Of a stretch of DNA of 64,000 bases, positions 28,001-34,901 are shown piece after piece; within the stretch, counting starts at the first letter, position 1, and each line of letters begins with the position of its first letter. A model generated the notes under the pieces. The model was not told the DNA's origin and did no database searches. It was given only the letters and a program-made list of their open reading frames with translations. The position numbers were made by a program, and so were the translations under genes. The stretch is from assembly GCA_963931925.1 (NCBI GenBank), contig OZ007573.1, forward strand, positions 38,806,296 through 38,870,295, written 5' to 3'. The stretch comes from Onchidella celtica. Taxonomy: Eukaryota > Mollusca > Gastropoda > Systellommatophora > Onchidiidae.

Positions 28001-31000
28001 AGGTTCTATCTCCACTTTTTGGCATATCTGATTACACACCTCACACTACTTCTATAGTCTTTCTCCATTGTGTGTCAAAGTATCAAGCAGATTTGGTGTG
28101 TAATTTGTATGTATTACTGAAAAGAACAAAAAATCCTGTCTCTAAAAGCTATGGGCACATGAAACTCCAATCATCAATTTCTCAAAAGTTGATGGAAGGG
28201 AGTTAGAACCTTGTCATTCTGGGGACAAACTGCTGTAAATAATATCTTTTGAGAGAGTTCTTCTCACAATTCCAAATATATTTCACCTCTTTTGTTGCAG
28301 TATACATCAAAAGTGCTTACTTACTCCTGTTCCCAGAAGTGCTACTGTTGTTAATATTCCCTGGGTAAGTGAAGCCACCACTTGATGTGAGCGCTCTACT
28401 GTCTGGTAAATTTATCACATCACCATTAGTTGTTATGGCAACAGCACCGGCACTTGTTTGTTGATGTGGACCAGAATCATTGCCGCCCGCAGACCCATAA
28501 CTTAGTTGTTGCCGCAGACTGTCACCATTATAAGTTTTGGATGAAACTTGGTGACCAGCCTTATTCTGCTGAGGTAGAATATTTATAAAAATGAAATGTA
28601 AGCAAAACCTGGTAGACACTATCATTATGTCTTTTTCCTCTACTACTGTAGTTCTTTAAATGACTCCACTATTTCTCAGACACTTTAGTCTGGACCTGAA
28701 ACTGTACATAAATATGACACAAATAACATCATCCATACATTCTGCGGAATCTTCTTCTTGCCTACATTTTTTAAATTGTGGTATTATAAAATTTTATACC
28801 CAGTGAAATAATATTTCCAAAATTTCTTTCCTTTTTCATTTTTTTCCATTCTAAGGCCAAATAAACAACACAACCTCGAGCTAAGGCCCTAATTATATTT
28901 AAATTTCACATGGTTCAATCATGTGAATGACAACCTTGCTTATTATGCATGAACATATTTTCACTGACCATGTATCTACAAACAATGCTTGAAAATGAAA
29001 TCTCTCACAACAAAAATTCAAATGATGCAAAATGCACGTTACAAGCATTTCTGATGAAAGAAAGGAGCTACAAAGAGTAGCAGAGAAAAAATGAGACTCA
29101 CCGAGGGTGGGGATATGAATACTTGGTTATCTGGTCTGACAGGCAGGTCTGAATAAGGTAAGGGATGACTGGTCTCGGGCACCACTAACGAATCATAGTT
29201 TTTCTGAGCATTGTCCATGCCAACATCAGTGGTTGGAATGGAACCCTTGCTGTCATAAGATGCTGAGGAAGGTAATGATATTGGATGAACAAACATCAGT
29301 AAATGTAGTCTCTAGGACATCCTATGACATAATGTGATATACAAACTACCAACAGCCAACTTAAAACAATTGGATTGTGAACAAACAGTTTATTCTGTGA
29401 TAACAACATTGCTACCAACTGTAACCTTAGAACCTCTTCAGCTTACTCACCAGTACAGAATTTGTGGACAAAATACTCATACTAGGACAATCCTTCTCTT
29501 TTGTTGATTTAGCTAAAACACTTGATTTTGTTTAGGTTTTAAAGCCATGAATCAAAATACTGAGCCTCCTGTACCTTCACGCCCATATGATAATTACATT
29601 CACTGCAACAGGGTTGTTAATACAATATCCAGTCCTGATACATGTCTTCACATCACAATGTTATGATATGAAAGCATTTTTCACCTACCCATCAAAGGCT
29701 CCAATACAACTGCGACTTGAAGATTTGCTAGCTTCTGGCCTGTTGCTGAAATCACTGGGAAAAATCTGCGAAGCATGAATAGGAAACTGAAAAGATGCCC
29801 TGCATATCATGGTGAAGTCAAAAACATATGATGACAATTCATTTGTGCCATTGGATTCATTTCAAAAATCAATGTGAAGTATTCTCAGAACTTCATACAT
29901 GAAACCTTCAATAAGCTGGCCAAACACAAAATGAGTTATTTTACGGCTTTTTATACAAGCATTTATGGGCTAATTACTGTTTATTTTCAATCATGTAATC
30001 TTTCCTAATTCAGCATTGGTTTCAATTACAACATGTAGGAAGTTAATTTTTTTAAATCTCAGCCCTGTGAATGTGTGTAGAATGGAACATTGTACTTTCG
30101 TAGAAGAAAAGGAGAAATGTCTCGAGAAAGGATTTACAACCACAAACCCATTTATTGGTCTTGTGTTTGTCAACAGCCCAATCTGTGGAATGCTGGCTTG
30201 ACCAACAACTTCAGAATCTGGTGCCGTCAACAGCTCCAGAGTGAGGCTTCCCATGTCATTGAGATAAGTAGCAAACTGACATGGCCCTGATCGCACTGGG
30301 TATCTGGATGTCGTGCGGCATTCAGTTTTGTTTCCTTTCTTCACATCTAATGGTCTGCAGGCAAGCAGGAAAGAAAAAAAGATGTCAGAAGCGTCTTTTA
30401 AATTCATGAACCTTTGTATTTGTAGTCATTTTGCTTTGTTGTTGGTTTTTTTCAATTCACTGCTTACCACAGATACAATATAAAATGAGTTTCTCTGAAA
30501 CTATATAGGTTGTAATCCTGGTGATTTGAATTCTAAATGTATATGAAAAAACCTATTTAAGAGGAGTTGTACCTATGCTCGCAATGACTTAAAAGGACTT
30601 TACATTGTGAGAGTGGACAATCCAGTTTCATTTCTATGGCAACTACTCTGGCATCATTCTGTCATCAAGTAAATTTGCTAATAAAGAAAATGCCATTTCA
30701 CACACTGTACACTGTTTTGTAATTGTGGTTTTCACAACTTTTGAACACTGGCTGTTCGTAATCTTCTCCTGTTTACAAACAAGTAATTTTGTTTTGCTTT
30801 TAAATAATCTCATTTATCTTATATGTTTACAAGTTTACCTGAATAAGATGCCATCCTCCTCCTCTCCCCACCACTTGACCCTGACTAGTGCTAGATCTGG
30901 TGGTCTGGGAATCGCCCAAACTATCTGGGATACTGTGAGCTTACAGAAACATCTGATCTGGCCATCCACTTGTGGAGGTAAGCCAGTATTTACTCTGACA

Positions 31001-33483
31001 TCATCATCAAGCCAGCTATCATCTGTGTTGATCACCAGAGCAGAGTAATTTTCCCATTCAATTTTACTCAATAAAAGGATACAACACAGACAGAAAAATG
31101 AAAGGAGATCATGAAAGAAGCAGAGAAGGCAAAGAGTACAAAATGACTTAAGCAATTTGGCATCTGAGAAGAAAGAACCAGCAGAGCAGGTGGATGGCAA
31201 GATATCCGGACTTACTGGTAATTAAATGCCACATGCAGAAGCTATTGCATTTACATTATAATGTTTCTAAGTTTGATAAAGAATGCTGGTCCTCTTGTAA
31301 TAGAAAATATGTTTGGTTGCATAATATGGTTCATTATGCCACTTATGTTTCAGATAGCTCTGACATTTATTAAAACAGGATCTGCCCAGGAATAATCTGG
31401 AAAGATTAATCACAAAGTTCTATGATAAAACAACATAACTCAATCATATAATAACAAATGTGAATATGCCACAAATCCATGTTGGCCTGGGGTATGAAGC
31501 AGCTCCTACATCAAGTTCACAATTTGCAACATATTACTTTCGTATTGAAACTTCATTACTTTGTAGCTTTATCTAGAGGCATCAATTTAAAAGGATTATT
31601 CGCAGTGTCAGAGAAAGAGTAAAATAAGATACATACAGTTGTAATCTTTTTCAAGAACAAGCAAAGCCTGTGCTTCCTGGACAGTAAGAATATGACAGGT
31701 TTACAATTTCCCCACATACATAAAAGTAAACAATTTAATAAAGGTGAAGATGTTCTCACATGATTATATAAATCTCTGTGCAGTAGGTATCTCTGCAACA
31801 AGCACTGAATGGGAAAAGTGTACAAAAGATCTCTTTCAGTGCAGGGCTATATTTGAATTTAAGATCTTCATGTGTTTTTTCTATACTATAAAAAACGCTT
31901 CACTGCACTATGGACGTATATTATTATTATATCTTTTGTCCTAAAATCGATAGTGCAAGCACAACGTTGCACTGTAGATGTACATAATTTGTCCTCAATG
32001 TGGCTGTGTCTGCTTTTCAGCCTATGGCTGAGAAAAAGGTGTAGCAGGAAATATGGAAAGATTTAACTTCAATATGCTGAATTGGTGATTCTTCCTAAAT
32101 TTTCAGTGTTGCATTCCCTGTAGATCTGATCCTCCATGCCTAATTTTGCTTAACTCTTCTTAACCCTCACCCTGCAAAGGGTGTCGAAATACGGCATCGA
32201 CTTTCCAAGCATTCATTCTGCACGGGCACACAAATACGGCGCGCAAGCCGTATTTTCACTTGTCGGGTCACTGACTTCTTTGAGACGTAACTGCCATCTT
32301 ATTGCTTGCTGTATCTCTTCTAAATCAAAGGCATTGTGACAAGGACATGTTAACCAATGAACCACTGGTCGGAATCACACAGGCTAAGCTTTCAAAGGCT
32401 CACCCCATACTATCAAAAGGTGTATCATTGACATGTGAACAGTTGCTCAACAAATTTGCAATATTATCTCATTTTCTCACTTAAAGCTGACCATCATCTA
32501 GAGTTGTCTGTATCTAAGCACCAATCAGAAACAAGCTCTGAAATGATCTTTGCCCCAAATGCCCATATTGGTTCATTAGTATGTGTCAATAGGATGAAAC
32601 CATTTGTTTAGGGCTTTTGGGGCATGGCTAGTTATCATGCTTTGTTCTCACGAAAACTACAGCTATCAGTTTGGTATCATGTCAGATCATTGGTTAGAGA
32701 CTGACAGACAAAGGTTTTGCTGGTTAATTCATTATCAAGCATGATATTGATAAGGCATAGCAGTGAATGTTTTCATACCGATCAAATACAAACCGAACCA
32801 CGCGGACAGCAGTAGTGTGGTCATCATACATCGGAAAAGTGTCAGTGCGACCCAGATAAGATTCTCCATGAGTAAAGTCACTGACCGGAGAGCGGGTTTT
32901 AAGCCGGCGCGCGCAAGGTGTGGGTTATGTGAACAAACTCTGGGATCTAAAATGCTCAGTCACCAAAGAGTCACCCAGTGAGATATAACGACTCGGGCTA
33001 GACTATATACACGCAGTAGACCATCCTGATAAGATTTCCTTTGTCCGTTTAAACTGAGTGCATGTCAGCTGAAGTTTTTAGCTAGATATCTAGATCTAGA
33101 TCTATGACAACATGGAAAATCATCAGTATGTTTACGATAGGCTGATAACATTAAATTTTTATAGAGCAGTAGGCCTACCGATCTTCCCAGATGTCGATGT
33201 TTAAATAAATACATTATTTCGCATTTCAGGAACTCCAGTGTTATAATACAAGGGTCTCATAAATCGGTCGAGTTTAGTGTGCATTCATTCATGGATAAGA
33301 GGATTACAAAAGCCGCAGAATGGGTGCCAACTGCAATGAGTTGCAGTGCCAATAATAGGCTACTGCATAGAGCTTACATTGACGAGTAGAACAAAACATG
33401 CACGAACATGGCACTGTGGTGAAAGTTTAAAACTTGCCTTTCTTTTTGACAGGTTTACCCTGCCGAGGGGTCTTCCTAGGCAT
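2531..33483 (-). CDS. C2CD3: C2CD3 homolog (C2 domain-containing protein 3), 35 exons, 3' end outside window
   Basis: C2CD3 acts at the distal end of centrioles in appendage assembly and ciliogenesis (family knowledge). Exons, 5' to 3': 33483-33438, 31022-30839, 30354-30148, 29765-29689, 29262-29102, 28568-28325, 23639-23489, 23079-22956, 22598-22464, 21899-21750, 21383-20963, 20216-20042, 19664-19549, 19012-18894, 16827-16642, 16210-16021, 15531-15281, 14721-14598, 13896-13781, 13333-13232, 12683-12597, 12079-11975, 11569-11443, 11020-10874, 9285-9157, 8626-8532, 8118-7981, 7501-7445, 7084-6995, 5986-5882, 5140-4954, 4164-4042, 3603-3509, 3281-3149, 2668-2531. Every junction keeps phase and no stop appears in about 1,678 codons. 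All introns end in AG; all donors are GT except intron 1 (GC). The weakest donor is exon 3 (GTTTGT). Exon 2 could instead start at 30992. The last exon ends in phase 1, so the gene continues left, and the LINE at 1-2346 sits in intron 35. The identification rests on remembered similarity along the whole chain, strongest at exons 2-4, 12-14 and 20-22. Confidence 0.93.
4580..4905 (-). mobile_element. LINE 3' fragment (RT C-terminal region) in C2CD3 intron 31
   Basis: The minus-strand frame contains [20 protein letters not shown], then [20 protein letters not shown] and [11 protein letters not shown]. This block, with its GH(V/I) and G(K)RxRGRQ motifs, is typical of the C-terminal part of non-LTR retrotransposon polyproteins. 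Downstream on the element strand lies a GATGATAATGATAAT-like tail (4580-4602), as found at the 3' ends of RTE-like LINEs. Only about 325 bp remain, and it differs from the LINEs at 1 and 46.6 kb. Confidence 0.7.
6361..6833 (+). mobile_element. tRNA-derived SINE, copy 1, with 14-bp target-site duplication (C2CD3 intron 29)
   Basis: The head has an A-box-like TGGTCTAGAGG and a B-box-like GGTTCTAAACC. The body contains two tandem units of about 68 bp (GGATTTTTCTCAT... to the GGTAGGATCGAG segment), a conserved block CGTGTGCACGTTGCGCACGT followed by TTAAAGATACCTTGGCAGTT, a long C run (about 6731-6752) and the tail CCTCCTAAAATAAAGACCTC. The 14-bp repeat AAACTCAAATTCAA lies at 6347-6360 and 6834-6847, so both element ends are defined. 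Confidence 0.92.
7445..11020 (-). CDS. C2CD3: C2CD3 exons 24-28: fourth C2 domain
   Basis: Exon 24 encodes [19 protein letters not shown] and the next strand [11 protein letters not shown], a C2 beginning. Exon 25 encodes [20 protein letters not shown], exon 26 [20 protein letters not shown] and exon 27 [14 protein letters not shown]. Exon 28 ends the domain with [13 protein letters not shown]. Intron 24 (10873-9286, about 1.6 kb) has no recognisable element apart from a short tandem duplication near 9410-9455. Confidence 0.9.
11443..13896 (-). CDS. C2CD3: C2CD3 exons 19-23: third C2 domain
   Basis: Exon 19 is short and was found by phase logic. It encodes [20 protein letters not shown] and the strand [10 protein letters not shown], and links exon 18 (phase 1) to exon 20 (phase 0). 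Exon 20 gives [19 protein letters not shown], exon 21 [16 protein letters not shown] and exon 22 [18 protein letters not shown] followed by LKVVLAMGS. This is the order of a type-II C2 fold as in C2CD3. Exon 23 leads out with [13 protein letters not shown]. The acidic calcium-binding loop residues of synaptotagmin-type C2 domains are not obvious, so a calcium-independent domain is likely (inference). Confidence 0.9.
14300..14565. repeat. Minisatellite of about 40-bp units, C2CD3 intron 18
   Basis: About six to seven degenerate units contain ACAAAGAGACTGATAAAT followed by TTTACATAATTCAA. Unit spacing is close to 40 bp. No coding potential. Confidence 0.8.
14598..20216 (-). CDS. C2CD3: C2CD3 exons 12-18: second C2 domain and following linker
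   Basis: Exon 12 opens with [20 protein letters not shown] and ends in a basic Pro-rich hinge ([12 protein letters not shown]). Exons 13-14 give the beta-sandwich signature FVEYQFPV, then [20 protein letters not shown] and a strand ending in YCKEPG. Exon 15 supplies the strand [13 protein letters not shown]. Exon 16 ([19 protein letters not shown]) and exon 17 (acidic and Ser-rich) lead on to exon 18, which starts the next C2 domain. Exon 13 ends at 19549 (AATG/GTAAAG). That choice is forced by the phase of exon 14, and the open frame beyond it to 19446 is intronic. Confidence 0.9.
17157..18661 (-). mobile_element. Internally deleted piggyBac element with TTAA ends (C2CD3 intron 14)
   Basis: TTAA at 17157-17160 and at 18658-18661 flanks terminal inverted repeats: CCCATTCAATCCCAC at the left end, and CCCATTCAGCCCCAC read inward from the right end. 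Subterminal GGCGTAT repeats lie at about 18588-18642. Inside, on the minus strand, are remains of a piggyBac transposase. The target-site duplication and near-matching ends show that this was a mobile unit of about 1.5 kb. It is now non-autonomous, because the catalytic core is missing. Confidence 0.9.
17461..18468 (-). pseudogene. piggyBac transposase remnant
   Basis: The N-terminal part (ATG at 18468 or 18432) has an acidic Asp/Ser-rich region and then the piggyBac domain start [19 protein letters not shown] and [19 protein letters not shown] at 17836-17838 breaks the frame, which then continues with [18 protein letters not shown] and [17 protein letters not shown]. The catalytic Asp region that should follow is deleted. 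After a Pro/Ser/Lys-rich hinge and a frame change comes the C-terminal zinc ribbon (CYECSKNKR, then [18 protein letters not shown]). It has a nonsense codon, an internal deletion and a frameshift, so no active enzyme is possible. Confidence 0.88.
20963..29262 (-). CDS. C2CD3: C2CD3 exons 5-11: low-complexity linker with an SR-rich exon
   Basis: These exons encode a Ser/Pro/Gly/Asn-rich stretch, probably disordered, between the N-terminal domain and the next C2 domain. Exon 7 carries a recognisable block ([18 protein letters not shown]) that I recall as conserved in C2CD3. Exon 10 is rich in Gly, Pro and Gln. Exon 11 (421 nt, the largest) encodes long Arg-Ser dipeptide runs in two blocks, such as [18 protein letters not shown], separated by a Lys-rich part, and ends at KPRQ. 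Exon 6 has a tandem acceptor (CTCAGCAG) allowing starts at 28568 or 28565. Introns here are expanded by mobile elements, chiefly intron 6 (28324-23640). Confidence 0.85.
23855..25751. mobile_element. TTAA-flanked DNA transposon A (C2CD3 intron 6)
   Basis: TTAA at 23855-23858 and 25748-25751. The ends are inverted repeats: CTCTCACCCCGCGCG from the left, and CCCTCACGCTGCGCG read inward from the right. A related copy B lies in inverted orientation at 32160-32928. A has about 1.1 kb (roughly 24155-25310) that B lacks. The TTAA target suggests a piggyBac-type non-autonomous element, but no transposase similarity was found. Conserved short open stretches shared with B (for example [19 protein letters not shown] on the minus strand) are not a recognised protein. 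Confidence 0.78.
25947..27565. mobile_element. Solo LTR with 5-bp duplication, carrying an internal 240-bp duplication (C2CD3 intron 6)
   Basis: It begins TGTCACGAGTGG and ends GGGATTTGTGACA. The pentamer GTCAT lies directly before (25942-25946) and after (27566-27570). Bases 25947-26186 are repeated at 26327-26566 with an offset of 380. An AATAAA-containing block near 27457-27530 is also present in the solo LTR at 56176-57286, including TTGTTCTGTTAAGTGT, which identifies a shared LTR family. No internal coding region remains, so it probably arose by LTR-LTR recombination. The element strand (TG to CA, with AATAAA near the end) is plus. Confidence 0.82.
27960..28245. repeat. Imperfect long inverted repeat (MITE-like), C2CD3 intron 6
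   Basis: The left arm contains CAGAATGACAAGGTTCTATC (about 27992-28011). The right arm contains the reverse complement of CAGAATGACAAGGTTCTAAC (about 28205-28224). The arms extend outward with mismatches and are separated by about 200 bp. No clear target-site duplication was found. Confidence 0.5.
29689..33483 (-). CDS. C2CD3: C2CD3 exons 1-4: N-terminal conserved domain
   Basis: Exon 1 encodes a short basic start ([15 protein letters not shown]) and ends AAAG/GCAAGT, a consensus GC donor. Exons 2-4 encode the N-terminal C2CD3 domain. Recognisable blocks are [28 protein letters not shown], the motif around [22 protein letters not shown] and [12 protein letters not shown]. The ATG at 33483 was chosen because it is the only start in phase with exon 2 that gives an N-terminus of the usual short basic type. 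Exon 2 probably starts at 31022 after ACACAG, downstream of a long pyrimidine tract. A frame-compatible AG at 30994-30993 would shorten it by ten codons. Confidence 0.88.
32160..32928. mobile_element. TTAA-flanked DNA transposon B (C2CD3 intron 1), inverted relative to A
   Basis: It starts at TTAA (32160-32163) with CCCTCACCCTGC, continues with the GCCGTATTTTCAC block and the same internal sequence as element A on the opposite strand, and ends at GGTGTGGGTTAT, where the second TTAA appears mutated to TTAT (32925-32928). It is shorter than A and lacks a middle segment of about 1.1 kb. No transposase is visible. Confidence 0.75.
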
Positions 33484-33939
33484 GTCTTCCAAAAGTGAAA
33501 TAGCTTCTTTCTATTTTCATGTCATGTTTATCAACGAGTCATCACAAAATGTAAAGAACGCGTCGGTATCCATACAAACATTCGTCCAAACTTGTCCGCC
33601 ATATCCGCTCTCTGGAAATAGCGAGAGGTCACGAGATGTCATAGTTCAAGCAGGCGGTGAAGACAATCCGGAGTAATATCAGTTAAAAGGGCTTAGGGCT
33701 GAGTGACTTGTGCCCAAAAAAAATAGGAAATGCTTGCACTTAAGGAATCATTATATAAGCCTACGTATCGTCAATTAAAGTGCAAATTTGTCCGTGTGGT
33801 TTTATATTGACCATGTAGAAGTTTTGTCTTTTATTCCTTCTGTGTGCGGTGTTGTTTTTTTTTAATATCCAATCTGAAGATGCCTTGCCACAGAGAGTAT
33901 ATATATAGATATATAGAGAGGGTTCACTGTCGGGGGGGG

Positions 33940-34423
33940 GGGGGGGGGGGGACAAGGTGGTCTAGAGGCAAGGTGCTCGCCTCTCATGCCAGTGCAGGCA
34001 TGTTGGAAAGTGGATTTTTCTCATATTTTCAAGTCCCTGGTCCTATTGAGGGGTAGGATCGAGTAGTTCTGGAAATTGGATTTTTCTCATATTTTCAAGT
34101 CCCTGGTCCTATTGGGGGGTAGGATCGAGTACCTAGTCTTCTCGGATAAGGACGAAAAAATTCGAGTCTTCTCGGATAAGGACGAAAAAATTCGGAGGGC
34201 CCGTGTGCACGTTGCGCACGTTAGAGATACCTTGGCAGTTGGAAATCGTAAAGAGCAGGCCGAAAGGCCGCTGCCCGGGCAAAATTGAAATTAATAGATT
34301 AAAATTTATCTATATCATCTCCCCCCCCCCCCCCCCCGCCAGAACAAGAAATAATAAAACAAGTAAAGTGAGGTGTAAATGCCAAGGGCAGCGAACCTCC
34401 AAAAATAAAGACCTCAAATCATT
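33940..34423 (+). mobile_element. SINE copy 2 with the B box deleted
   Basis: Same family as 6361-6833. Flanked by GGGTTCACTGTCGG (33920-33933) and GGGTTCACTATCGG (34424-34437), a target-site duplication with one mismatch. Relative to copy 1, about 26 bp containing the whole B box are missing between CTCATGCCA and GTGCAGG. The segment GAGTCTTCTCGGATAAGGAC is duplicated. G and C homopolymers flank and interrupt it. It lies between the C2CD3 start and the THAP remnant. Confidence 0.88.
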
Positions 34424-34589
34424 GGGTTCACTATCGGCGGGGGCCAACAGCACTATGCTGAGGCCCCCGAGAAACAAAAGAACTCAACCGGGTTCACTGT
34501 CGGCCGCTTTGCACTGCGAGACACGGGGGGCCGCCGCGAACCAGCCGGCGGCGAGAATCTTTTTTACACTGCGTTGCCGGAAAGCCAAA

Positions 34590-34803
34590 CAAAGCCCTAC
34601 GTCACCACCTCACCCTTTGTGACGATAATAAAATATCGCATGCGCAGTAGGAGGCATTTCCCGCTCCGTCATCGGCCAACTATAATTTATAGGCAGAATG
34701 CGCATGACGTCACAGACTGCTTTTGTTTTGTTTTTCCGCCGGTGTTTGGCCGGTGGATCAGCTGATTAGTTTAGAGATACATCGAAGCGGTTTTGTTAAT
34801 TAA
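34590..34803 (+). promoter_or_regulatory. Housekeeping-type promoter ahead of the THAP remnant
   Basis: It contains CGCATGCGCAGTAGG (NRF-1-like), GCATGACGTCACAG (full CRE, TGACGTCA), another GCGCATG and a CpG-rich context, directly upstream of the THAP ATG at 34804. C2CD3 starts at 33483 on the other strand, so the pair was head to head before the SINE insertion. Motif evidence only. Confidence 0.45.
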
Positions 34804-34901
34804 AATGCCTGCTAGCTGCATTGTCATTGATTGCTACGCGAGACAGGGGTGGAAAGGATGGATAAAAGTTGGTCAGATTCCCCACCATTCCTGTAAACAA
34901 A

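Noticed and set aside
31023..31200. Upstream extension of the exon 2 frame to 31200
   Set aside because: Cys/Phe/Leu-rich translation of a pyrimidine tract. Intronic.
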